From Bacteroidales bacterium (lineage in GTDB: Bacteria; Bacteroidota; Bacteroidia; Bacteroidales; Marinilabiliaceae): a stretch of 64,000 nt of DNA. The notes beneath the pieces are model-generated. The model searched no databases, was not told the origin of the DNA, and was given only the letters and a program-made list of their open reading frames with translations. The translations under genes were made by a program, and so were the position numbers. The stretch covers positions 1 to 64,000 of the forward strand of contig JAKSLD010000005.1 in assembly GCA_024401395.1 (NCBI GenBank), given 5' to 3'. Positions 18,470 to 26,402 of this stretch are shown piece by piece. Position 1 is the stretch's first letter. Every line of letters begins with the position of its first letter.

Positions 18470-19222
18470 TCAGCACTCTATAGATTCTCCCTCATTACTG
18501 ATAGACCAATACCTTATACCACACGCCTCACATTCGTCTTTCATCCTCCAGGCACTTTCAAAACCACTCATTACAAAGTGCATCGGCACAAAGAGCCCGA
18601 CTTTGAACCTCTCAATAAACTGACGTGCGCCTAGCGTATACCCGTTTCCGATCCTCCCATCTACAGGAAACATCACAATATCAAACTCACCTGTATACTT
18701 AGCTATATCTTTCAGTTCTCCTAGGAACATCTTTTCTTCTTTCAAAGGATCTATCTCCCCAAACTCATCACTGATTATCTTCTGAGGTATATTTTCTCTA
18801 TCATACAGAAACTTGGCATACCAGTTATTCAAATCCCCGGAATGGAATACCTTTTTCCCATCTACCTCTACTATCCAACTCACCCCGCTGTCGTTACTTC
18901 CCATAGCTACTACCTGAATATTGGCATCTTGCCACGTAGCTCCTTTCCCCATCCAAACGTCAGCTTCTTCTTGTCTCGCCCTACGTCGTCTTAATATATC
19001 CTTGGAAAGGATATAAGTAATATTCTCACTATACTCTTTCCACGAGAATATCTTCTTCGTAAAATGGTCTTCGTGGAAATGACTCGAAAAGACATAAACT
19101 GACTTACCTTTCTTCAGAATAGCTCGCACAACGTTCGCAGGGTCCATCCAATAGTCAAAAATCAGAACGCACTTCTCTGCTTCTAGCACAAAACCACTAT
19201 GAAAAATGTATGTCAGCGTCAT
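18470..19222 (-). CDS. Metallo-beta-lactamase-fold hydrolase (UlaG-like)
   Basis: A cytosolic MBL-fold protein of about 250 residues. The zinc motif is SSHFHEDHFTKK; SGDLNNWY and MFPVDGRIGNGYTLG supply the later ligands, with a last His in MHFVMSG. The frame reaches back to 19273, but a -7 box TATCTTTG (19242-19249 on this strand) lies inside that extension, so the start MTLTYIFHSGFVLE at 19222 is chosen. The group includes UlaG-type lactonases and RNase Z relatives; the substrate is unknown. It is divergent from the GH2 gene. Confidence 0.82.
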   Translation of the reverse strand: MTLTYIFHSGFVLEAEKCVLIFDYWMDPANVVRAILKKGKSVYVFSSHFHEDHFTKKIFSWKEYSENITYILSKDILRRRRARQEEADVWMGKGATWQDANIQVVAMGSNDSGVSWIVEVDGKKVFHSGDLNNWYAKFLYDRENIPQKIISDEFGEIDPLKEEKMFLGELKDIAKYTGEFDIVMFPVDGRIGNGYTLGARQFIERFKVGLFVPMHFVMSGFESAWRMKDECEACGIRYWSISNEGESIEC

Positions 19223-19241
19223 AATCTGAATAATCTTTGCA

Positions 19242-19249
19242 CAAAGATA
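19242..19249 (-). promoter_or_regulatory. -7 box for the UlaG-like gene within a near-palindrome
   Basis: Minus-strand TATCTTTG, 19 nt before the chosen start. It is half of TAATCTTTGCACAAAGATAA (19231-19250), an imperfect palindrome that could also be an operator. Confidence 0.45.
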
Positions 19250-19287
19250 ATCACAATCAATCTCATACACCATACGAATATTATTAT

Positions 19288-19295
19288 TAACTTTG
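19288..19295 (+). promoter_or_regulatory. -7 box for the GH2 gene
   Basis: TAACTTTG matches TAnnTTTG and lies 23 nt upstream of the ATG at 19319. Confidence 0.5.
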
Positions 19296-19318
19296 AATTA
19301 AAAGAATAATACTTGTAT

Positions 19319-21934
19319 ATGCACAAACTATTTACAACATTGTTGCTCGCAGCCTGTACGCTGACAGCATTCGCACAAAGTCAGGAATCCCTGCTCCTCG
19401 AAGGTTGGAAATTCTTCAAGGGTTCAGCAGATGGTGCCCAAAATACTATATACGACGATTCTAAATGGCAGAATGTGACTATACCTCACGATTGGGCTAT
19501 TGCGGGTCCTTTCGACAAGGAGATCGACAAGCAGGTAGTTGCCATCGTTCAGAATGGAGAACAGGAGGCTACAGAAAAAACTGGTCGTTCTGGTTGTCTG
19601 CCTTGGATTGGCGAGGGCTGGTATCGCACTTCTATTACTATACCTGACGGCTACAAATACGCTGAACTGGTTTTCGATGGAGCTATGGCAGAACCTCATG
19701 TGTGGGTCAATGGCAAGGATGTCGGATATTGGGCCTATGGATACAATGTCTTCAAGCTGGACATAACCGAAGCAACCAATAGTTGCAAGGCTGGTTCTTA
19801 TTCGCTGGCAGTTCACTTGCAGAATATCGAGGAGTCTAGCCGCTGGTACCCTGGAGCCGGCATCATTCGACCTGTCAGACTTATACTCCACAAGGAGAAG
19901 TACCTCTCTACTTGGGGCACTTTCGCACGCACAACAATGCTTGACAAAATAAATGATGACGCGACAATAGCTGGTGAAGCCCGACTGCGCGTGACTGCTG
20001 AAGCGTCTGTATCGGACCATAAGGGGCTCAAAATATACAATTACCTCAAGGACCAGAATGGTGATATAGTTGCCTCTCAGGATGCTTGGGTAAATGAATC
20101 TAAGCAGACTGACAACGTACTTACCATCAAAGATGCTCTTCTCTGGAGCCCCGAACATCCTGTCTTGTATACTCTCGTCACGGAACTGAAGGAGGGCGAT
20201 ACTCTGTGGGATATCAAGGAGATGAAGATCGGCATCCGTGATATTTCTTATAGCGCCGAGGGCTTCAAGCTCAACGGCAAATTGCGTAAGTTCAAGGGGG
20301 TATGCCTGCATCACGACCTTGGTCCTCTTGGCGCCGCATTCAACAAGGCCGCATTCCGTCGCCAGGTCCGTCTCCTTAAGGATATCGGTTGCGATGCCAT
20401 CCGCACTTCCCATAACACTCCTGCCCCTTGGCAAATGGAGATTTGCGACGAAATGGGTATGATGGTTATGGCTGAGTCTTTCGATATGTGGATTTACCCT
20501 AAATGCAAGAATGGATACGCTCGTTTCTTTAACTCTGTCGATGAGAATCACGCTAATAGCAATGGCAAGGCATGGTGGGAACGCGACATCACTAATCTGG
20601 TTTTGCTCAACCGCAACTATGCGTCCAACATAATGTATTCTATAGGCAACGAAATACCGGAGCAAAACGATAAGGTAGGCTTGCAATATACTAAACTTAT
20701 GCAGGAACTTATCCACCGCCTCGATGGTACCCGACCTTGTACTCAGGGTATGGATCGCGGCGACGGACCTATGTTCAGTGGCGTATGGCAGGAAATGGAC
20801 GTACCTGGCTTTAACTATCGCTTGCATGTCTACCAGAAGGGCTATGAGAATTCGCCTAAGGGCTTTGTCCTCGGCTCTGAAACTGCTTCTACAGTCTCTT
20901 CTCGCGGTGTATACAAGTTTCCCGTAACCGAGGAAAGGGGTACTGCCTACGAGGATGGTCAGATTTCTAGCTACGACCTCGAAGCATGTAGCTGGAGTAA
21001 TCTCCCTGATGACGACTGGATGTGGCAGGATAAAATGCCTTGGGTAATAGGTGAGTTCGTATGGACGGGCTTCGATTATCTTGGCGAACCAACTCCTTAT
21101 GATGAATACTGGCCTTCTCGCAGTTCTTATTTCGGCATCTATGACTTGGCTGGACTACCTAAAGACAGGGCTTTTCTATACCGTACTCACTGGAACCGCA
21201 ATGCCAGCACTCTCCATATCTTGCCTCACTGGAACTGGAAGGGACGAGAGGGCGAAATAACTCCTGTTTTCGTATATACTAGCTACCCGGAGGCTGAATT
21301 ATTCGTCAATGGCAAAAGCCAAGGCCGCCTGAAGAAGTACGACTTGTCTATGGATGATTACCTCAATAGCCGCGTCAACGTGACTATGCCTTGGGGTGAT
21401 GTATATCTGGTCCCTGACCCGTCAAAGACTCTCGAGCGTAACCGACTCGATCGCTACCGCTTGAGGTGGAACAATGTATTGTATGAACCGGGCGAGGTGA
21501 AGGTCGTGGCTTATGACGCTGATGGCAATATAGCTGAAACAAAGACTATACGCACCGCAGGCAAACCTCACCACATTGAGTTGTCTGTAGACCGTCCAAC
21601 TATCTCTACTACTCCAGTAGACGCTGACGGCAGGGCTACCGACTGCCCTGATATGGCCTTCGTGACTGTTCGTGTAGTCGATAAAGACGGCAACTTATGC
21701 CCTGATGCGGATAATCTTTTGAAATTCAACGTCAATGGCGCTGCAAAATTCAATTCTTGCTGTAATGGCGACGCTACATCAACAGAGGTTTTCGTCAAAC
21801 CTCAAATGAAAGCTTTCCACGGTGAATTGGTTATCGTAATCGAAGCTGGCAAACAATCTGGCGATGCTACTTTAGTGGTTAGTGGTTCTGGCCTCAAATC
21901 GGCTAAAACATCACTTTCTGTAAGGGCTTTGTAA
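19319..21934 (+). CDS. Glycoside hydrolase family 2, probable beta-galactosidase, exported
   Basis: The frame begins at a TTG (19313), but ATG 19319 gives a normal signal peptide (MHKLFTTLLLAACTLTAFAQ), so 871 residues are annotated. The GH2 N-terminal jelly-roll has the hallmark VTIPHDWAIAGPF and EGWYRTSITIP. The TIM barrel has GVCLHHDLGPLG and IRTSHNTP, the acid/base Glu in MYSIGNEIPEQ (near 445) and the nucleophile Glu in VIGEFVWTGFDYLGE (near 578). A DUF4982-like segment and a C-terminal Ig-like domain with VTVRVVDKDGN follow. It removes terminal beta-linked sugars, most likely galactose, from glycans in the periplasm. No SusC/D pair is adjacent, so it is not in a classic PUL. Confidence 0.9.
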   Translation: MHKLFTTLLLAACTLTAFAQSQESLLLEGWKFFKGSADGAQNTIYDDSKWQNVTIPHDWAIAGPFDKEIDKQVVAIVQNGEQEATEKTGRSGCLPWIGEGWYRTSITIPDGYKYAELVFDGAMAEPHVWVNGKDVGYWAYGYNVFKLDITEATNSCKAGSYSLAVHLQNIEESSRWYPGAGIIRPVRLILHKEKYLSTWGTFARTTMLDKINDDATIAGEARLRVTAEASVSDHKGLKIYNYLKDQNGDIVASQDAWVNESKQTDNVLTIKDALLWSPEHPVLYTLVTELKEGDTLWDIKEMKIGIRDISYSAEGFKLNGKLRKFKGVCLHHDLGPLGAAFNKAAFRRQVRLLKDIGCDAIRTSHNTPAPWQMEICDEMGMMVMAESFDMWIYPKCKNGYARFFNSVDENHANSNGKAWWERDITNLVLLNRNYASNIMYSIGNEIPEQNDKVGLQYTKLMQELIHRLDGTRPCTQGMDRGDGPMFSGVWQEMDVPGFNYRLHVYQKGYENSPKGFVLGSETASTVSSRGVYKFPVTEERGTAYEDGQISSYDLEACSWSNLPDDDWMWQDKMPWVIGEFVWTGFDYLGEPTPYDEYWPSRSSYFGIYDLAGLPKDRAFLYRTHWNRNASTLHILPHWNWKGREGEITPVFVYTSYPEAELFVNGKSQGRLKKYDLSMDDYLNSRVNVTMPWGDVYLVPDPSKTLERNRLDRYRLRWNNVLYEPGEVKVVAYDADGNIAETKTIRTAGKPHHIELSVDRPTISTTPVDADGRATDCPDMAFVTVRVVDKDGNLCPDADNLLKFNVNGAAKFNSCCNGDATSTEVFVKPQMKAFHGELVIVIEAGKQSGDATLVVSGSGLKSAKTSLSVRAL

Positions 21935-21936
21935 GT

Positions 21937-22389
21937 TTACTTTTTCCTGAATAGTAATACTATCTTGACTGCCGCCATGGTAACTACGTTGTTCAATACG
22001 TGGCTCCATGGCACATTCAGGAAATACCACTTCTGTATTCGCCAGAAAATGGACTTCTCCGAGAACGTAATTTTCTTGAAAAGAACAAACTCTACTACCT
22101 TGCACAGATAGTTATTGGCATTTACAACCTCATCTTTTATGCGGCAGGAGTCTCCTTGTGTCCTCACATAATCTTGCCCTGTTTCTACTACCCTATGGGC
22201 AACAAGCCTGTCTCTTCTCTGAAAAATAATTATATCGCCTCTCTTTATTTCTCCTAAAGGTACATATTGTGCCCTCAAAGTACTGTTTGGCCAGATTGTA
22301 GGAAACATACTTATCCCGGAAGATAATGTCTCATAATACTTGACTCTACCTTCTGCTAGAACTTTTCTGACCAAATCGGGATAGTTCAT
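21937..22389 (-). CDS. S24/S26 (signal-peptidase-like) peptidase
   Basis: A protein of 150 residues with the signal peptidase I-like fold: SGISMFPTIWPNS holds the expected catalytic Ser, and the segment GDIIIFQRRDRLVAHRVV follows the usual strand. The conserved Lys of SPase I is not in its classic place; RLVAHRV has Arg and His instead, so the S24/S26 call rests on the fold pattern. One membrane-proximal hydrophobic stretch is near the C-terminus. ATG 22389 overlaps the kinase stop (TGATG), showing coupling. It is third in an operon with PqqD and a HprK-like kinase, and may cleave a peptide substrate handled by them (inference). It ends 3 nt from the convergent GH2 gene. Confidence 0.78.
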   Translation of the reverse strand: MNYPDLVRKVLAEGRVKYYETLSSGISMFPTIWPNSTLRAQYVPLGEIKRGDIIIFQRRDRLVAHRVVETGQDYVRTQGDSCRIKDEVVNANNYLCKVVEFVLFKKITFSEKSIFWRIQKWYFLNVPWSHVLNNVVTMAAVKIVLLFRKK

Positions 22390-23294
22390 CACAAACCTGC
22401 TTTTTGTATCTCTTCCACTATTCGCTCATCGGGTAGGAACCCGCAGTCTGCAAAGCGTATCGACTTTGATATGTCTGTTATCAGTTTGAGATATACCTTG
22501 AGATATTCTGGCTGGAATGTCTGATGCGCTGTATGCGACATGAGTTTCATCGCATACACTGGTCCCTTGAGCTCCCCGACTTCATTTCGCTTGCATTGAC
22601 GGATGAAGAATACGGTGTCGAGACATACCGATTTCTGCTGGTCTACATAATATGGCATAGGTATATTGAATACCCATGTTTTGTTTGTTGGCCTGTGCAG
22701 ACGCATAATGAGCATATCATCATTTATTATCGTTGCTCCACATCTCTCCCATATTCCTGCCATCGTACTCTTGCCTGTACCTGATACCGCCGTAAAGAGT
22801 CTGCCATGATTCTTGTATGATATAGCGGATGAGTGTATAAGTATGGCATCAAATCGCCATAGTATGCGCGACAGGAATAGCATGAATAGTGGCATTATCA
22901 TCAGGTCTTGACACTTTGGCTCTGACAGCAATACCAACGCTACTTCCACTTGCTTGTTCTTGGGATCCAGCCACATTCGCACCATCTTAAGGAAGGGATG
23001 CTTGGCCTGATACTGCACATCTATTACTTCTCTCTCGTCTTCTCCTATGCAGACTTTCCACGTGTAGTCGTATGGCACGTCTTCTACACCTTCACTGCCT
23101 CCATTGCAACACCACTTATAGTCGCTATCTTTTATCTCGTCTATCGTCTCTTCTATCCTGAGACTGGCTCTCAAATCCACTTTTTCTGCAGCTCCATCGT
23201 GCATGAAGCCATGGAAATCCTGACGAAACGCTCCCCAGCACTCGTCTTCTGATAACGTAAACTCGATATTGATTCCTGCTACACTAAGATACAT
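22389..23294 (-). CDS. HPr kinase-like protein (peptide/serine kinase type)
   Basis: A protein of 301 residues. The frame extends three codons to a TTG, but ATG 23294, one nt after the PqqD stop (TGATATG), is the natural start. The C-terminal half resembles the HPr kinase/PEP carboxykinase P-loop fold: HSSAISYKNHGRLF, Walker A AVSGTGKSTM (near 170-177) and NDDMLIMR. The N-terminal half is unfamiliar. True HPr kinase has a longer N-terminal domain and a late KVPVRPGRN-type motif, neither seen. Relatives are found in peptide-modification clusters, where such kinases phosphorylate a serine of a ribosomal peptide. It sits between PqqD and an S26-like peptidase. Confidence 0.75.
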   Translation of the reverse strand: MYLSVAGINIEFTLSEDECWGAFRQDFHGFMHDGAAEKVDLRASLRIEETIDEIKDSDYKWCCNGGSEGVEDVPYDYTWKVCIGEDEREVIDVQYQAKHPFLKMVRMWLDPKNKQVEVALVLLSEPKCQDLMIMPLFMLFLSRILWRFDAILIHSSAISYKNHGRLFTAVSGTGKSTMAGIWERCGATIINDDMLIMRLHRPTNKTWVFNIPMPYYVDQQKSVCLDTVFFIRQCKRNEVGELKGPVYAMKLMSHTAHQTFQPEYLKVYLKLITDISKSIRFADCGFLPDERIVEEIQKAGL

Positions 23295-23295
23295 A

Positions 23296-23580
23296 TCAGC
23301 CAACTATTGTCACATACCCACATTGCGACAGTTGTCCAAGGAACTCGTCTACATCTTTTGTCGCCAAAGTTTCGTCTACCTCAAATTCTTCCATAATATG
23401 CGCCACAATATCTTCTGTCGTATGCTCTGCACCGTCTCCTAGACACTCCAGCATCTTACGACCTGTCTCATTCGTAGCTACCATACTCTTCATCTTCGCA
23501 ATATCTTGTTCCACTGCTATGATAGCCGTATCCCCCATCACATCTTCTAAGATGTAGTTATTATTTGATTTATATATCAT
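23296..23580 (-). CDS. PqqD-family peptide chaperone (RRE domain)
   Basis: A 94-residue protein matching the PqqD fold: YILEDVMGDTAIIAVEQ and a winged helix ending in QLSQCGYVTIVG, with the MLECLGDGAEHTTEDIVAHIMEEF helix pair. PqqD-type RiPP recognition elements bind leader peptides and present them to modifying enzymes. Here the partners are an HprK-like kinase and an S26-like peptidase, both downstream without gaps. No precursor peptide or radical SAM enzyme is visible in the window. A possible promoter box TATATTTA lies 60 nt upstream in the gap to the histidine kinase. Confidence 0.8.
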   Translation of the reverse strand: MIYKSNNNYILEDVMGDTAIIAVEQDIAKMKSMVATNETGRKMLECLGDGAEHTTEDIVAHIMEEFEVDETLATKDVDEFLGQLSQCGYVTIVG

Positions 23581-23640
23581 AATCCCTGTTATATCCTGTT
23601 TGGTGGTGTAAATATACTACGTTTATTCTTTATTTCTATA

Positions 23641-25134
23641 TTATCGTGGCAACCAAACCCAGAAATCACAGCCCTTTCCTTTGTCGGACACGCAGCCTAC
23701 TTTTCCCCCTAGTCCTTTCGCCAACTCTCTGCATATATACAGTCCAAGTCCGGTACCAGGCTCTTCCGATCCTAACATCTCATATCTCTCAAATGCCTTC
23801 TCACAATCTTTTTTCGCTATGCCAACTCCCGTATCTACCACATGGAAATATACTCCGTCACTCTCCACCTTGCCGGCAATCGTCACCGACCCTTCTTTGG
23901 TATATTTAACCGCATTGGATAGATAATTGTTCAATATCTCGACTATCCTGGCCTTATCACTGGAAATCTCTACAGTATCTCCTTCATAGTCAAAGACTAA
24001 CTCTACTGGAATATCTTTGAAAATAGGCTTATGAGCATTGTACACTTCTTTGAGTAGCTCAAATACGTCAAAGGTCGTGATATTGTAGCGTATAGTTCCT
24101 GCATCAAGACGGGTCGACTCTAAGATGCTGTTTACCAGTACCATCATCTGACCAACACTCTTCTGGATGTAGCCGTACATCTCTTCTCGCTCTTCTCTCG
24201 TATCAACATTCACCATCAGCTCACTGAACCCTAGTATGGTACTCAATGGGGAACGTAAATCGTGACCCATTACCGAGAGCATCTGGTCCATGTGCGACTT
24301 CGACTTCTCTACATCTGTCTTCTCTTTCTCTAACTTGTTCAGCCTCAGGTTGGCTTTGTCATCATGTTTCTTGATGAGCTCTATCCTCTCTGAGACATCC
24401 ATCGCAAAACCGGAGAACTTCACAAACGCACCGTCTGGCTTGTATATCGGATTCATCGCTATGGTGTAGTACCTGTAATCCATTATCGCTTGTGAATAGA
24501 TACGCACCATCGTACTGTGCTTTCGCGTCCTGTTCTTTGCTATACGCCTGAAGAATCCTAGACCTTTCTGCATATCGTCAGGATGCAATATCAGACGCAT
24601 CGGATTAGAAAGGCTGATTCCCATCTCGTTGTAATTGTCTCGACCGCCCACTATGTCTAGCTTCATCTCATCAGGATAGAAATCAATGTACGCTACGCCT
24701 ATCGTCTTCATTAATTCGTGAAACTTCGACGAGCATACGTGATTCTCAAAGTTCTGCATCATGAACTCTGTGATGTCTTTCATTATGAAATAATGCAACG
24801 TCCTACCCTCTGCCTCACTGTACACAGGCTCATACTCGGCATAATACGCATAATAGTTGTCTTCATTGTTCAAATGAAGATCTTCTGCAACTGTATGCTC
24901 AAAATTTACAAAAAAAGCATCATAGCATGGGGTACGCGATACCATAGCATCAAGCAGTTTCTTGCTCAATGCGTACTTGAATGGTAATTCTCCAATCTTA
25001 AATTTTGAACGCTCTTCAATGTATTCTCGCGCATACTCATTGTACTTGATGATATTGCATTCATCATCAGTAAATAGTTGTGCTATTCGTATGGCATCAA
25101 AATTATCCGCAAGTATTTCTTCAGCTTTCCTCAT
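23641..25134 (-). CDS. PAS-containing sensor histidine kinase, cytosolic
   Basis: A 497-residue kinase with no membrane segment. The N-terminal 270 residues hold two PAS-like regions (the second ends FSGFAMDVSERIELI). A short coiled coil leads to the H box MSVMGHDLRSPLSTILGFSEL (His near 291). The ATP domain has NYLSNAVKYTKEG (N box), VVDTGVGIAKK (G1) and EPGTGLGLYICRELAKGLGG (G2). It autophosphorylates and must pass phosphate to a response regulator that is not in the window. It is upstream of the PqqD operon on the same strand with a 60-nt gap; a link with that operon is possible but unproven. Confidence 0.9.
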   Translation of the reverse strand: MRKAEEILADNFDAIRIAQLFTDDECNIIKYNEYAREYIEERSKFKIGELPFKYALSKKLLDAMVSRTPCYDAFFVNFEHTVAEDLHLNNEDNYYAYYAEYEPVYSEAEGRTLHYFIMKDITEFMMQNFENHVCSSKFHELMKTIGVAYIDFYPDEMKLDIVGGRDNYNEMGISLSNPMRLILHPDDMQKGLGFFRRIAKNRTRKHSTMVRIYSQAIMDYRYYTIAMNPIYKPDGAFVKFSGFAMDVSERIELIKKHDDKANLRLNKLEKEKTDVEKSKSHMDQMLSVMGHDLRSPLSTILGFSELMVNVDTREEREEMYGYIQKSVGQMMVLVNSILESTRLDAGTIRYNITTFDVFELLKEVYNAHKPIFKDIPVELVFDYEGDTVEISSDKARIVEILNNYLSNAVKYTKEGSVTIAGKVESDGVYFHVVDTGVGIAKKDCEKAFERYEMLGSEEPGTGLGLYICRELAKGLGGKVGCVSDKGKGCDFWVWLPR

Positions 25135-25223
25135 AGTGTAGTGCGTTATGCTTTGCTTTTTATAATACGCAAAACACTATGACAAAGGTTACTAAACCAA
25201 CCTCTTTTATGCAATATCTCTTT

Positions 25224-25511
25224 CTACCTCTCCCTGACTTCTTTCTTCTCCATGTCTACAAACCTCGATATCATTTCCCTATACAACGCCTCTACCATAT
25301 CTGGATTAGCTCCGTTTGTGTCCGCCAACGCCCTTACCTTCGCAATTATCTTCTCTTCCCTGGCTGGATCTCGTACTCCATCTTCCGATTTCTTGAACGT
25401 AGCCGCTTGCGAAACATAGTATGTTCGCTCCGCTATGTACTTGACTATCTCATTGTCGATCCTGTCAATATTTGTACGTACCTCTTCAAGGCTCTTGCAA
25501 ATTGTCTTCAT
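25224..25511 (-). CDS. Chorismate mutase (AroQ fold)
   Basis: A stand-alone 95-residue AroQ-type mutase that turns chorismate into prephenate. Seen: the helix-1 motif LEEVRTNIDRIDNEIVKYIAERTYYVSQAATFK, RDPAREEKIIAKVRALADTNG and a final Leu-rich helix. It lacks a signal peptide, so it is cytosolic. Length matches monofunctional AroQ. It is alone, with AT-rich sequence upstream. It and the chorismatase-like gene at 5.2 kb both use chorismate but are far apart. Confidence 0.87.
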   Translation of the reverse strand: MKTICKSLEEVRTNIDRIDNEIVKYIAERTYYVSQAATFKKSEDGVRDPAREEKIIAKVRALADTNGANPDMVEALYREMISRFVDMEKKEVRER

Positions 25512-25644
25512 AGGTTATTTTCTTGTTATATTTCTACCAGAATTGACGTTGTATCAAGTCAATCGCTTGCAAAAATATTCAAAAATATATTTTAAAAATA
25601 CAAAAACGACCTAATTTTCACTCGTATGCATACATTTTTATTCA

Positions 25645-26136
25645 TCAAACTGCATTTTTAACCCTTTCTCGCGCCCTCATTCTCTCTCCTACACTCTTCC
25701 GTCCCCACATTTCTATACTGCCCCCTTCTGACTTCTTTGCTTGTCTTGTCTTTACCTCTATCTCTCGTACTCTCAGTATCTTTCTTCCTTCTTCGTCCTG
25801 ATATTCTTCTTCTCTATTATACCCTTCTTTCAGCAACTTGTAATAGTATGACACCGCCATCCTGTGCGCTCCTTTTTTCTTATGTTTCTTGGCAAGCCTG
25901 GCCCAGTGTCTCTTCCTGTTCCAGTTCTCCAGATCTTCATGTGCCATCTTTTGCGCTTCTGCAAACATATCTCTGCAACTCCTCTGCCTTTCACTGACCT
26001 CCACTGCCAATAGTTTGTATTTTCCGTAATAACGTTTTATGAACAGTGATACTCCTGTCTCTCTCGCTTTGGAATCTCTCTGAGCCGCTTTCCTCGCTGT
26101 CATAATGCATTTGTGTGTGATTTCTACTCTTGCCAT
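25645..26136 (-). CDS. Basic conserved-looking protein, function unknown
   Basis: A 163-residue, strongly basic protein (many Lys/Arg pairs) with helix-forming sequence, starting MARVEITHKCIMTARKAAQR. A C-terminal tail of about 40 residues is disordered-looking and Arg-rich. I do not recognise the family. Its charge suggests nucleic-acid binding, but no known DNA-binding motif is clear. It has its own promoter (minus-strand TAATTTTG at 26159-26166). Nothing else of a mobile element is nearby. Confidence 0.6.
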   Translation of the reverse strand: MARVEITHKCIMTARKAAQRDSKARETGVSLFIKRYYGKYKLLAVEVSERQRSCRDMFAEAQKMAHEDLENWNRKRHWARLAKKHKKKGAHRMAVSYYYKLLKEGYNREEEYQDEEGRKILRVREIEVKTRQAKKSEGGSIEMWGRKSVGERMRARERVKNAV

Positions 26137-26158
26137 AGTTTGTTTGTTTTTAACGGTA

Positions 26159-26166
26159 CAAAATTA
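26159..26166 (-). promoter_or_regulatory. -7 box of the basic orphan gene
   Basis: Minus-strand TAATTTTG, a perfect TAnnTTTG box, 22 nt before the start codon at 26136. Confidence 0.55.
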
Positions 26167-26254
26167 ATCCGACCCTGTGCCAAACCGTTACCTATTACCG
26201 AAAAATATTCTGCTTTTTTGCATTTTTTCTTCTTCCCGGAAATGCCTCACAAAT

Positions 26255-26340
26255 AAAAAAACTGCGAGCAAACTTATACTTCTCTTGTATTAGCATATAC
26301 CCACATCTATACTTCACCTCTATCTCCTGCTTCTATGAAT
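26255..26340 (+). repeat. Intergenic repeat copy A: ACTGCGAGCAA core plus phased TATAC units
   Basis: AAAAACTGCGAGCAAACTTA is followed by 11-nt units CTTATACTTCT, CTTGTATTAGC, ATATACCCACA, TCTATACTTCA, CCTCTATCTCC and a last degenerate one. The core recurs at 28620 and, inverted, at 48552. It sits in the divergent space before the GH43 gene. Confidence 0.7.
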
Positions 26341-26402
26341 CTCACAATTGAATATTATCGTTTTTTTTCCTAACTTTAACGCCATTATCATTCACATAGA
26401 TT

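Noticed and set aside
19424-20827. Minus-strand frame of about 467 codons inside the GH2 gene
   Set aside because: Antisense shadow of a gene with catalytic motifs; no signal sequence or domain pattern.
25645-26136. Phage or integrative-element cargo gene
   Set aside because: No integrase, att site, relaxase or phage gene nearby; only the basic composition suggested it.
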